A stretch of 64,000 nt of DNA from Methylophilaceae bacterium. Its GTDB lineage: Bacteria; Pseudomonadota; Gammaproteobacteria; Burkholderiales; Methylophilaceae. The translations under genes and the position numbers were made by a program. Location: assembly GCA_027488395.1 (NCBI GenBank), contig JAIYBT010000015.1, positions 52,679-116,678 on the forward strand, read 5' to 3'. Positions 36,201 through 44,330 of the stretch are shown piece after piece. How positions within the stretch are numbered: the stretch's first letter is position 1; the number at the start of each line of letters is the position of its first letter. The notes beneath the pieces are model-generated. The model worked only from the letters and a program-made list of their open reading frames with translations, made no database searches and had not been told where the DNA came from.

Positions 36201-36801
36201 GGCCAGCCACATCGCCTGCATTAAAGCGATAATTGCCATTGATAAAATCATTATTTTTAATGTCCAGCGTTGAGGCAACCAATCCGCCCACGTTCACTTG
36301 TGCTGACTCACCAAACAACACGCCGTTCGGGTTGATTAAAAACAGCTGGCCTGTGGCCGATAATTGACCATATATTTCAGACGCTTGGTTGCCCAGCACG
36401 CGATACAACGCCACTCCGCCGGTGGGTTGCAATAGGTTGACCGCTTCACCACTCGCCACGCCAAAGGCTTGCCAATTCACAATTGATTTTTGCGTATGTT
36501 GGGAAATGGTGAGTGTGTTGCCTTGGGTCACGGCATCATAGCTACCGTAAATATTTTCAGCGCCTGTAGGTAATGCAAACGAAGGCATGGCAGCCACTGA
36601 AAAAGCAGTCGCAATTAACCATTGTCGCTGGCTGCGCGCGTTCAATAGCATGGAAAAGGAGGTAATCAATGCGTTGACGCCACCTGTTGTGCTGAGTGAG
36701 GCCGTCTTGCCAGCAGATTTTGCCGTTTCGGAGACGACCGTCCACGCCTGACGTAAGGCGTTCCAAATAACGCGATAGACATGATTTAACGATGCTTTCA
36801 T
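33223..36801 (-). CDS. TpsA: filamentous-haemagglutinin-type secreted exoprotein
   Basis: A 1192-residue two-partner-secretion protein. It has an extended signal peptide (MKASLNHVYRVIWNALRQAW ... WLIATAFSVAAMPSFA, cleavage near 76) and a TPS domain with NWQAFGVASGEAVNLLQP and LFLINPNGVLFGESAQVNVGGLVAST (about 80-330). A central beta-helix follows, with recurring short repeats such as VGNIITSGG, IGNINANGG, AGNISSSAG and VGSIQASGA. Two MBG/YDG modules lie near the C-terminus (KVYDGNVTVTD, KLFDGNTLATL). AGGAGAAAC precedes the ATG. No toxin domain or processing site is seen. It ends in a short cysteine-containing tail (two Cys). It probably serves adhesion or biofilm formation, exported by TpsB. 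Confidence 0.93.
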   Translation of the reverse strand: MKASLNHVYRVIWNALRQAWTVVSETAKSAGKTASLSTTGGVNALITSFSMLLNARSQRQWLIATAFSVAAMPSFALPTGAENIYGSYDAVTQGNTLTISQHTQKSIVNWQAFGVASGEAVNLLQPTGGVALYRVLGNQASEIYGQLSATGQLFLINPNGVLFGESAQVNVGGLVASTLDIKNNDFINGNYRFNAGDVAGHVTNRGTIKAKDEGYIVLLGEQVENAGTLVANQGSVVLASAKAAVLDFFGNGLVQAKLTGEAVNALVKNSGLIQANGGVAQLATSARAAAINVSGIIEANQLVERDGMIRLEGGDHAQVQVSGRLLARGEDTIGGHIEVTGEQVALMPTAVLDASGRTGGGQILVGGDYQGRNAEVYNAKTTYVANGARLTADAIAEGDGGKVIVWADDLTRYYGAISARGGANVGNGGFAEVSGKQALTFAGKVDLSGINGVGGKLLLDPENIFLVATSQTSPPNNANGPDIAFLTNPGADTFVEVSDVVGVSELFLQANNNINVDAPLTMVNPFGNIRLEANNNINVNAALTAGVLGRISLIADADNVGGGNIQIGANITGRAGVSLSGATITQTAGNINATGNPFNGIAGGVVIATTGAANLGNANINANGITVVGANSGSGGDVIINANSLLMTGNINTAGANAAPTLAGQGGKVTINTQQQVSVGNIITSGGSAAENTIGSRLSGEVTVKSADSDVVIGNINANGGTNSFGATVILEAAGAISAGNISSSAGNANTGVGGIGAGNVTLTAGSGIQVGSIQASGANGNGANTSGGAAGAIGLTSTTGDVSFGALTNTNGTANGSGLAGPIARVGVNAGRDVIQQGNIQTSNTGNEAVVLVAGRNYNNTGDFGITLGSNNTTGATGRWLIYSTTPLDDVRGTAIDNAFNFKQYGFTGTLPNGAVGNGLIYTVNAQINPVLDTSNVTPQLSGIATKVYDGNVTVTDISQLIVNANTPFNDTIVLSPITTAEYVDKNVGTGITVTTNDLSIISASSNGRAVFGYTLANTKASGNVGVITPAPISAVTGITANDKLFDGNTLATLNTGNVGFSGIVSGDQLTVATAVGAFVDSAIGVGKLVNISGINLGGIDAGNYALVSSTATTTASILPLSSPRDSSGLGGLVGNNPVLNSMTIVSLNPAAGDEEDLDAVACPTNDDKFGSTPILNSGVKLPNGVTSNCI

Positions 36802-36863
36802 ACAGTTTCTCCTAAAGAATTCACCTCTGTCAGCAATGGGCAGATGGAATCTACTACACTTAT

Positions 36864-36895
36864 CTAACTTCTCTTAAGTCTAACTTTTCTTAAGT
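36864..36895. repeat. tandem 16-bp direct repeat upstream of tpsA
   Basis: Two adjacent copies of CTAACTTCTCTTAAGT, differing by one base. Each contains the palindromic core CTTAAG; spaced at 16 bases this could be a regulator-binding site. It lies about 63-94 bases upstream of the tpsA start. Confidence 0.75.
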
Positions 36896-36921
36896 CCTGA
36901 TATGCTCATTTTGAGTCAGGA
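36895..36921 (-). promoter_or_regulatory. hairpin between tpsB and tpsA
   Basis: Arms TCCTGA (36895-36900) and TCAGGA (36916-36921), extended inward by CTCA/TGAG with a 4-base bulge. No T-run follows on the minus strand, so it is more likely to modulate read-through or mRNA stability than to terminate. Confidence 0.45.
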
Positions 36922-37031
36922 TCGATTATTTGTATGTAGCCCAATTAGACTAATCGCGCACTGCACATTGCGATTAATGGACTAGCTTGATTTATTTTAA
37001 AAACACAGGCAAAAAAATGTAATGGCTGACA

Positions 37032-38753
37032 TTAAAAGTTCTTGCGTAACTGGCCCCAAAGTCGAGATTCGGTGTCGCTGTCTGCACCTTCTAAACTACG
37101 TTTTTGCTGTGAAAAGCTAGTGCTCAACACCCACTGCGCCGGCAGTTGAAGATCTACGCCAAGGCCCACATGGTGTGACTTCACGGTATTGTCACCAGTT
37201 AACGGATCTCGATTCAGCTTGCCACGGCCCAAATCATAAAACGCAAATGGGGTAACCCCTTGCAACCATTTGCTCAGCGTCTCTTGGGCAATGGTAAATG
37301 GCTTGCGCACATCCGTGCCTATCATCCAGCCTTCATCTGCTTGGCTGGGTAACTCGGCATATTGGCGCCAACGGTTAATCGCACCCACGCCAAACCGCTC
37401 AGCAATATCTAAGTTTTGATTACTCCCTTGATAATCGGCGCGGACCACCCAATTGATGCCATTATCAAAATTCTGCGTGCGACTGGTATTGATATTCCAT
37501 TTAAAAAAGCGGCCTTGCGTATCTAAATTTTGTGCATCAAACGTTTTAGCAAAGCTATCTTTAAACGCGACATCCCCTTGCGTAAGAAGCGCGCTCCATT
37601 GGTAAGCCACATTGCCCGCACCATTAATCCAATCACCCACCAAGCCAAACTCAAGGCTAGCGATGTTGCGACGGTTATTTAATGGAAACGCGCCAATATC
37701 GTCATCCAACCATTTATAGTTACCTGCTACACGTAAAGCCACGCCTTTTTTGGTTTCGCGGATAAAGGGATGCTCAAGCGCTGCCAGCACATAATGCGCG
37801 TCGCCACTGGCATCTAATGATTTAAATTCACGACCGATTTTGTAATCCACATAGCTGTAGGCCATACTCAGCAAAGTACCTGCATCGCCCACGGGCGTGA
37901 AATACAAACTGCTAATGGAGCGTTGTCCTTCGCCGTTGGACACTTTACCCACCACCGCCAATTGATCACCTCGGCCATTGAGGTTGTTCACAGCTAGCCC
38001 AAAGCCTACGATCTCTCTGCCAGTAAAGCGGTTGCCATAGGTGTTGGCATTGACGTAACCACTGTATTTTGGTCGAGCAACCACCGACACCGCCACGTCT
38101 GAGCTACCCACGGCTTCGCCCGGGTTAAGCTGCGAGGTCACTTGAATGCCTGGTAGGCCATTCATCACCATTAAATTGCGCACTAAATTTCGCTCGTTCA
38201 GGACATCGCCTTTGTTAAGGCCATAGGCGGATAACGATTGCATAAAAGCAGCATCCAATCCCTCACCCGCTTCTGCTTTCACTTCACCCAGGGTGCCTTC
38301 CAAAATTGCCAATTCGACCACGGCACTGCTGGCACCTGTCGATTGCAAGTCTTGCGTCGGCAAATACACTTGCGTCAATAAATAACCTTGCTGACGGTAA
38401 AAGCCACGTATTTTATCAACCGCTTCATTCAACTCATGCATGCCTATCTCGCGCCCAACGAGGGTTGTCAGCTGTTTTGCCAAGATCTCGCTCGAAAACT
38501 GTTGATTGCCTGAAAATTTAAAGGCACTCACCACAATTTTTAGCGTGGATTTTTTGCTCTTTTTAGGCGCGGCTGGCGTTTCGGCGGGCACTTCAATCAC
38601 CGTGTTAGGCGTGGGCACTTCGGGGCGTGGTAAGTTTGGCTGGATAGGTAATATCTGTGGCAGGCTCACCCCGCCTGCCAACGCCAAACCCGCAGGCGTC
38701 ATAAATAAGCAGCTCACTAGTACGTTAAGCGTTGATTTGCGCATGTTGATCAT
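37032..38753 (-). CDS. TpsB: outer-membrane two-partner secretion pore (ShlB/FhaC family)
   Basis: A 573-residue Omp85-related transporter. It has a signal peptide (LNVLVSCLFMTPAGLALAG), a proline-rich linker, POTRA domains (about 55-220; VVSAFKFSGNQQFSSEIL and VYLPTQDLQSTGASSAVVELAILEGTLGEV), and a 16-strand barrel to the end. The barrel ends in a terminal Phe (LWGQLRKNF), as expected for BAM targets. It exports the TpsA protein encoded directly downstream. The ATG at 38753 is preferred; 38744 would also keep the signal peptide. Neither has a strong ribosome site. Confidence 0.93.
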   Translation of the reverse strand: MINMRKSTLNVLVSCLFMTPAGLALAGGVSLPQILPIQPNLPRPEVPTPNTVIEVPAETPAAPKKSKKSTLKIVVSAFKFSGNQQFSSEILAKQLTTLVGREIGMHELNEAVDKIRGFYRQQGYLLTQVYLPTQDLQSTGASSAVVELAILEGTLGEVKAEAGEGLDAAFMQSLSAYGLNKGDVLNERNLVRNLMVMNGLPGIQVTSQLNPGEAVGSSDVAVSVVARPKYSGYVNANTYGNRFTGREIVGFGLAVNNLNGRGDQLAVVGKVSNGEGQRSISSLYFTPVGDAGTLLSMAYSYVDYKIGREFKSLDASGDAHYVLAALEHPFIRETKKGVALRVAGNYKWLDDDIGAFPLNNRRNIASLEFGLVGDWINGAGNVAYQWSALLTQGDVAFKDSFAKTFDAQNLDTQGRFFKWNINTSRTQNFDNGINWVVRADYQGSNQNLDIAERFGVGAINRWRQYAELPSQADEGWMIGTDVRKPFTIAQETLSKWLQGVTPFAFYDLGRGKLNRDPLTGDNTVKSHHVGLGVDLQLPAQWVLSTSFSQQKRSLEGADSDTESRLWGQLRKNF

Positions 38754-38804
38754 CGTCAATATTGCCTTTTTTATTAGTAAAATCAGTTAAGTAGCATTAA
38801 ACAC

Positions 38805-38820
38805 TAAGCTAGCAAGCTTA
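38805..38820. repeat. inverted repeat upstream of tpsB
   Basis: TAAGCT / AGCTTA with a 4-base spacer, in the 110-base gap between priA and tpsB. No T-run follows, so it could be an operator for tpsB rather than a terminator of priA. Confidence 0.4.
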
Positions 38821-38869
38821 ATGCACATTTTAATTTTTTTTACATGTTTTTTTATAAAATTATCATGGA

Positions 38870-41173
38870 TCACATGTCAATCGCATCGACATCAATCACC
38901 CACCGTAACTTGGCTTGTAACGGATGTTGTCTGGCCCACATCACGGCTAATCTTAGCAACGCTTGCAAAGTGCCACGATGCTGTGATTGCATCATCACAT
39001 AGCCACGCTCCATGCGGTTTAAACGCGCCACGCTTGGTCTGACGGGATCATACACAATCGGTGAACGTGCTTGAGGCCGCGCTTGCTGCGCAACAGACTG
39101 CCTTGCAGCATCGGTGAGTTCGGTTAAAAATTGCTCAACCAAGGCATAACTGGTCGCCTCAGCTTTCACCACGGCAACATGTGATGCGGGGGGAAATTGC
39201 ATTTGAATACGCTCAGTTAACAGTTGTTGCGCATAGGCTTCATAATCGTGCGTTTGCAAGGCAGCAAATAAAGCATGTTGCGGAAATGCGGTTTGAATCA
39301 ATACCTCGCCAGGCTTTTCACCCCGGCCCGCACGGCCTGCCACTTGCATCAATTGCGCAAACAATCGCTCACTTGCACGATAATCGGGGCTGTACAAGGC
39401 GCCATCGACATCAAGCACACCCACCAACGTTAAATTGGGAAAATCGTGGCCTTTGGCTAGCATTTGCGTGCCCACCAAAATATCAATCTCCCCCGCATGC
39501 ACGGCGCTCAGCACTTGGGTCAGCGCGTCCTCGGCTTGGATGGTATCGCGGTCAACCCGCGCAATCCGTGCGGTAGGATACAAAAGCTGCAAGGTTTCTT
39601 CGATGCGCTGTGTGGCTTGCCCCACGGGTCGTAAATCTGGGTTGCCACAACTCGGGCATTGCAACGGAATTGCTTGCTCGTCACCACAATGATGACAACG
39701 TAACAGCCGCTGTTTTAAATGGAGCACCATCTTCGCCGAGCATCGTCGACAATCCGCCAGCCACTGGCAAGCCGCACAATGTAATACAGGTGCATAGCCA
39801 CGCCTATTTATAAACAACAGGGATTGCTCACCCTGCGCCAAGCGCTGCGCAATCGCTTGCTTTAACCAAGGCGTCAAACCTGCTTCGGGCGGCATTTGTA
39901 CCGTATCAATACAATGAATTTTAGGCAATTGCGCTGCGGTGACTGCGCGTTCGGTCAATCGCAACAACTGATAAGGCTGTTTTTGTTCCGCATGCACGGT
40001 TGGGTTGGCTTGCGTGCGATACCAGCTCTCCAGCGATGGCGTCGCACTGCCTAATACAATAGGAATATGTAATTGCTTGGCACGCACCATGGCCACATCG
40101 CGCGCATGGTAGCGCATTCCCTCTTGCTGCTTATAAGAACCATCATGTTCTTCATCAATGATGATCAGCTTTAAATGCGGCATGGGGGTAAAAATACTCA
40201 ACCGTGTGCCAATCACAATTTGTGCAGCCCCTGATTGCGCAGCTTGCCAATGCTGTAAGCGCTCACCTTCACTTAAATGACTGTGCAGCGTCACTAAACT
40301 AAACTGACTCAGGCGTTGGCGAAAACGTCCCTCTAATTGCGGCGTTAAATTAATCTCAGGCACCATCACCAACACTTGCGCTTGGGGTTGCGACAACACC
40401 GCTTGCAATAGCCGAATATACACTTCGGTTTTGCCCGAGCCGGTGACCCCAAACAGTAACCAAGGCTTGAAGGTTGCTAACTGCGCCACAATCGCCTGCA
40501 CCGCATCGGCTTGTTCATTATTCAGCGTGGGTGCAACATCACTGGCGGGCAGTGAAGGCCGCATCGCCACAACCGCTTCACGGCTAATATGGCCCGATGC
40601 AACGAGTGGCAACAGCGCTTTGCGCCAACCGCTACTGCAAGCAGCCAATTGTGCTTCGCTGCATTGCGCTTGCTGTTGCAATAAAGCGAGCAAGCGTGTC
40701 AACACTTTCTGACGGGGAGGCAGCTGCGCCGCAGGGACAGGCTGCACTAATTGATACACCCACATTTTGCGCGAAACCGCAGGTTTAATTTGCCGTAACC
40801 GCACAGGCAACGCAGGTAGCACCGCCTGACCGATGGGCGTGTGGTAATACGTGGCGCAAAATTTTATAAGATGGAGACTGGCTGCATCCAACGGCACGTC
40901 GTCAAACGCCTGAATCAGCGCTTTTAACTTATCTGGCGCAATCTCGCTGTGTTCTGCGAACTCCATGACAATGCCTACCAATTGCCGCCCAGCAAACGGC
41001 ACCACCACACGCTGCCCCACCGTGATATGAATACCAGGATTTCGATAATCAAAATAACGATCCAGCGGTACGTCGAGCGCCACGCGCACAATCGCGGGAA
41101 CACTTGGATTGATCTGATCAGCACCTAGCATTGGTAACTCTGCACTCGTCAATGGCGAATCTGCACTGGGCAT
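38870..41173 (-). CDS. priA: primosomal protein N' (PriA helicase)
   Basis: A 767-residue replication-restart helicase. It has an N-terminal 3'-DNA-binding domain (VRVALDVPLDRYFDYRNPGIHITVGQRVVVPFAGR), Walker A LLFGVTGSGKTEVYIRLL, Walker B IIIDEEHDGSYKQQEG, the zinc-binding cysteines (LHCAACQWLADCRRCSAK, RCHHCG, QCPSCGNPDLRP) and the helicase C-terminal motifs GTQMLAKGHDFPNLTLV and QVAGRAGRGEKPG. The N-terminal 20 or so residues before the conserved part are unconserved, so the true start may be a few codons later. It is divergent from argS with a 76-base gap. Confidence 0.96.
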   Translation of the reverse strand: MPSADSPLTSAELPMLGADQINPSVPAIVRVALDVPLDRYFDYRNPGIHITVGQRVVVPFAGRQLVGIVMEFAEHSEIAPDKLKALIQAFDDVPLDAASLHLIKFCATYYHTPIGQAVLPALPVRLRQIKPAVSRKMWVYQLVQPVPAAQLPPRQKVLTRLLALLQQQAQCSEAQLAACSSGWRKALLPLVASGHISREAVVAMRPSLPASDVAPTLNNEQADAVQAIVAQLATFKPWLLFGVTGSGKTEVYIRLLQAVLSQPQAQVLVMVPEINLTPQLEGRFRQRLSQFSLVTLHSHLSEGERLQHWQAAQSGAAQIVIGTRLSIFTPMPHLKLIIIDEEHDGSYKQQEGMRYHARDVAMVRAKQLHIPIVLGSATPSLESWYRTQANPTVHAEQKQPYQLLRLTERAVTAAQLPKIHCIDTVQMPPEAGLTPWLKQAIAQRLAQGEQSLLFINRRGYAPVLHCAACQWLADCRRCSAKMVLHLKQRLLRCHHCGDEQAIPLQCPSCGNPDLRPVGQATQRIEETLQLLYPTARIARVDRDTIQAEDALTQVLSAVHAGEIDILVGTQMLAKGHDFPNLTLVGVLDVDGALYSPDYRASERLFAQLMQVAGRAGRGEKPGEVLIQTAFPQHALFAALQTHDYEAYAQQLLTERIQMQFPPASHVAVVKAEATSYALVEQFLTELTDAARQSVAQQARPQARSPIVYDPVRPSVARLNRMERGYVMMQSQHRGTLQALLRLAVMWARQHPLQAKLRWVIDVDAIDM

Positions 41174-41249
41174 GGGGTCAAAGGCTTACATGGGTGAAAA
41201 TAACGATTTGCGTTAGAATAACGCTTTATTTGTAACCACTATTCTAACC

Positions 41250-42908
41250 TTGAAACAGATTATCTCGGCACTCATCGTGCAAGCCGTCACCCCCTTGGTC
41301 GAGGACGCCAGTCAACTGAGCATCGTATTAGAGCGCCCAAAATCTGCAGAGCATGGTGACTTTGCCTGCAATATTGCCATGCAGCTAGCCAAAACCTTAA
41401 AGCAAAACCCAAGAGCGCTGGCGCAACAAATCATTGATGCGTTGCCTAGCCACCCAGCCATTGAAAAGGTAGACATTGCCGGGGCCGGCTTTATTAACTT
41501 TTTTGTCGCAGCCAGTGCCAAGCAAACCATCGTGCAACAAGTGTTAGCCGCGGGTGCCCGCTTTGGTGAAAACCAACAGGGACAAGGCCAAGCGGTGCAA
41601 GTCGAATTTGTCTCTGCTAACCCTACTGGCCCCTTGCACGTCGGACACGGCCGAGGTGCCGCGGTGGGAGATTGCTTATGCCGCCTGTTGCACGCCAACG
41701 GTTGGGACGTCACACGGGAGTTTTACTACAACGATGCTGGCGCACAAATTGATAATTTAACGTTATCGGTGTTGGCACGGGCGCAAGGCATTGCAACAGA
41801 TGACCCACGTTTTCCAGCAGATGGCTATCGTGGTGAGTATATTCAAGACATTGCACAAGCCTATTTAGCCAAAGCCAGTGTGCACGCCGATGACATTGCG
41901 GTGACTGCCAGTGGCGACCTCAATGATGTCGATGCCGTGCGTCAATTTGCGGTGGCCTATTTGCGCCACGAGCAAGACCTCGACTTGCAAGCCTTTAAAA
42001 TTAAGTTTGATGTGTTTTCGCTTGAAAGCGCGCTGTATACCGAAGGTAAAGTGGAACATACAGTGCAAAGCTTGATCGCCAGCGGCCACACCTACGCGCA
42101 AGAAGACGCCCTGTGGTTGCGCACCACCGATTTTGGCGATGATAAAGATCGTGTGATGCGTAAAAAAGAGGGCGGCTACACCTACTTTGTGCCCGATGTG
42201 GCCTACCATCGCGACAAATGGCAACGGGGCTTTACCCGCGTGATTAATGAGCAAGGCGCCGACCACCACAGCACCATTACCCGCGTGCGTGCGGGGCTGC
42301 AAGCCCTTAACATCGGCATTCCACATGGCTGGCCGGAGTACGTGCTGCATCAAATGGTGACCGTGATGCGTGGCGGTGAAGAGGTCAAACTCTCCAAACG
42401 TGCTGGCAGTTATGTCACCTTGCGTGATTTAATCGAAGAGGTCGGCTGTGACGCCACCCGCTATTTTTTAGCCGCACGCAGTCCCGATTCACAATTAGTG
42501 TTTGACATCGACCTCGCGCGCGCGCAAACCAACGATAACCCGGTGTATTACATCCAATATGCTCACGCACGGATTTGCAGTGTGTTGCAACAATGGGGCG
42601 GCGATGTCGCGCAATTGCAGCATGTGGCGTTGAGCCCATTACAAAGTGCCAATGAAACCGCCTTGATGCAGCTATTGAGCCAATATAGCGAAGTGGTGGT
42701 CAGCGCCTGCCAAAGTTTGGCACCCCATTTAGTAGCTAACTATCTCAAAGACTTAGCCGCAGGCTTACACAGCTACTACAATGACAGCAAGTTCTTAGTG
42801 GATGACGAAGCCACCAAACTCGCGCGCTTAGCCTTAATCACGGCTACCCGCACGGTGTTGCAAAACGGATTACACCTACTCGGTGTGAGCGCGCCCGAAA
42901 AAATGTAA
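41250..42908 (+). CDS. argS: arginyl-tRNA synthetase
   Basis: A 552-residue class I synthetase. The HIGH motif appears as [17 protein letters not shown] and the KMSKS-equivalent as [12 protein letters not shown]. The N-terminal Add-1 domain and the C-terminal DALR anticodon-binding domain ([21 protein letters not shown] start) are present. The start codon is TTG at 41250. The gene is followed closely by the SPOR-domain gene (28 bases), indicating co-transcription. Confidence 0.97.
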   Translation: MKQIISALIVQAVTPLVEDASQLSIVLERPKSAEHGDFACNIAMQLAKTLKQNPRALAQQIIDALPSHPAIEKVDIAGAGFINFFVAASAKQTIVQQVLAAGARFGENQQGQGQAVQVEFVSANPTGPLHVGHGRGAAVGDCLCRLLHANGWDVTREFYYNDAGAQIDNLTLSVLARAQGIATDDPRFPADGYRGEYIQDIAQAYLAKASVHADDIAVTASGDLNDVDAVRQFAVAYLRHEQDLDLQAFKIKFDVFSLESALYTEGKVEHTVQSLIASGHTYAQEDALWLRTTDFGDDKDRVMRKKEGGYTYFVPDVAYHRDKWQRGFTRVINEQGADHHSTITRVRAGLQALNIGIPHGWPEYVLHQMVTVMRGGEEVKLSKRAGSYVTLRDLIEEVGCDATRYFLAARSPDSQLVFDIDLARAQTNDNPVYYIQYAHARICSVLQQWGGDVAQLQHVALSPLQSANETALMQLLSQYSEVVVSACQSLAPHLVANYLKDLAAGLHSYYNDSKFLVDDEATKLARLALITATRTVLQNGLHLLGVSAPEKM

Positions 42909-42936
42909 TGCACTCTCAAAAAAAGCGAACCAGATC

Positions 42937-43545
42937 ATGAGTCGAGATTACAAACCTGCCCAACCCCGCAAACAAGAACGTCGCCCACGTGGCCGTGCCA
43001 GCGCTTTTTTTGCGGGCTTGTTAATTGGCCTGCTATTGGGGGTGGCAACGACGGTGGCTTTGATTATCTACATCAAAGGAGAAGGCAGCCCATTTTCAAG
43101 CATGTTCAAAGCCGCGGACAATTCGGTCAGTTTGCCGATTAATAACAAAATTACCGAAGAGGAAATCAAGCCTAACAGCTCCGCTGGTGCCGCCGTTGAA
43201 GATCCGAACAAGTTTGATTTTTATACGATTTTGCCTGACTCTGAGAGCAAAATTTCAGAGCAACAAGTGAAAAACAACCCGACCATCAAACAAGAGAGTT
43301 ACTTTATACAAGTGGGCGCGTTTGCCAACGAAGACGACGCCAACAATTTAAAAACAAAATTAGCCTTGGTCGGCTTTGAAGCCTTTGTGCAAACTGCAGA
43401 TATCCCCAACAAAGGTGTGATGCACCGTGTGCGTATTGGTCCACTCAATGACCTGGCTAAAATCAATCAATTTAGTCGCGATTTAGAAACCAACGGCTTT
43501 AAACCCAATCTGATTAAGGTCAATATTGAAAGCTCATCACACTAA
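42937..43545 (+). CDS. SPOR-domain membrane protein (FtsN-like)
   Basis: A 202-residue protein with a short basic cytosolic tail, one membrane segment (FFAGLLIGLLLGVATTVALIIYI, about residues 26-48), a variable periplasmic linker and a C-terminal SPOR domain (ESYFIQVGAFANEDDANNLKTKLALVGFEAFVQT and MHRVRIGPLNDLAKINQF). SPOR domains bind denuded septal peptidoglycan, so it probably works at the division site. The placement after argS matches many betaproteobacteria. It is short for FtsN, so a different SPOR protein is possible. Confidence 0.87.
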   Translation: MSRDYKPAQPRKQERRPRGRASAFFAGLLIGLLLGVATTVALIIYIKGEGSPFSSMFKAADNSVSLPINNKITEEEIKPNSSAGAAVEDPNKFDFYTILPDSESKISEQQVKNNPTIKQESYFIQVGAFANEDDANNLKTKLALVGFEAFVQTADIPNKGVMHRVRIGPLNDLAKINQFSRDLETNGFKPNLIKVNIESSSH

Positions 43546-43644
43546 TACCGTGTGCGATGTCATCGTTGCGTCATTTCATACGTTAATGATGTTGCCTAAC
43601 ATAAACAATAACCCCTCTTTCATTTCAACTCAGCAGGAAACGCT

Positions 43645-44289
43645 ATGAAAAAAATCGTATTAAGTATGATGGTCTGGGCCAGTGTAAGCCTCTCCGCATG
43701 GGCAGCAGACGTGCCAGAAGCGGGCAAGGAATTTGACCAAGTGGCGCAACCCATCACCACCGATCAACCTAGCAAAATCGAAGTCATGGAAATCTTTTGG
43801 TATGGCTGTCCGCATTGCTACCACATGGAAAAACCACTTGAAACTTGGGTAAAAAAACTGCCGGCTGACGTGTACTTTAAACGTATGCCTGGCTTGCCTA
43901 ATCCAAGCTGGGCGCCGATGGCAAAAGCGTTTTATGCCATGCAAGAACTCGGTGTGAGTGAAAAATTGCACACCGCTTTGTTTGAAGCCATTCACAAAAC
44001 CAAAACGCTACAACCCAATGACGAAGCCGCCGCCATTGATTGGATGGTCAAACAAGGCAAACTGGACAAAGTTGCGGTTGAAAAAGCCTTTAAATCCTTT
44101 GCAACCAATATGGCGCTCAATCGTGCCATGCAAACCTTCCGCGCCTCAGGCGCCACTGGTGTGCCTAGCTTGATTGTGGATGGTAAATATATTACTTCCA
44201 GCACCATGGCAGGTGGCAACGATGCCGCGTTACAAACAGTGGATTACATTATTCAAAACGTGCGCAAAGACAAAACCAGCAAAAAATAA
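43645..44289 (+). CDS. dsbA: thiol:disulphide interchange protein DsbA
   Basis: A 214-residue periplasmic oxidase that introduces disulphides into exported proteins. The signal peptide ends at WAADVP. The active site FWYGCPHCYHME carries Cys55 and Cys58, and the cis-proline loop is GATGVPSLIVDG. CAGGAAAC lies before the ATG. The dipeptide between the cysteines is Pro-His, as in classic DsbA. It is followed by a strong terminator. Confidence 0.96.
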   Translation: MKKIVLSMMVWASVSLSAWAADVPEAGKEFDQVAQPITTDQPSKIEVMEIFWYGCPHCYHMEKPLETWVKKLPADVYFKRMPGLPNPSWAPMAKAFYAMQELGVSEKLHTALFEAIHKTKTLQPNDEAAAIDWMVKQGKLDKVAVEKAFKSFATNMALNRAMQTFRASGATGVPSLIVDGKYITSSTMAGGNDAALQTVDYIIQNVRKDKTSKK

Positions 44290-44304
44290 CAGGTAATAAC
44301 TATC

Positions 44305-44330
44305 AAAAACCCTGCATTTGCAGGGTTTTT
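44305..44330. terminator. bidirectional intrinsic terminator (dsbA / potassium channel gene)
   Basis: Stem AAAAACCCTGC / GCAGGGTTTTT with a short ATTT loop between convergent genes, with A-run and T-run on either side. Confidence 0.9.

Larger units (their letters stand above)
36802..37031. other. tpsB-tpsA intergenic leader region
   Basis: A 230-base AT-rich space between the two secretion genes, read on the minus strand. It contains a tandem direct repeat (36864-36895) and a hairpin (36895-36921), annotated separately, and the tpsA ribosome site at its left edge. No further gene is seen. Confidence 0.7.

Noticed and set aside
41865..42353. 162-residue minus-strand ORF inside argS
   Set aside because: Antisense to a conserved enzyme, without a ribosome site or recognisable domain.
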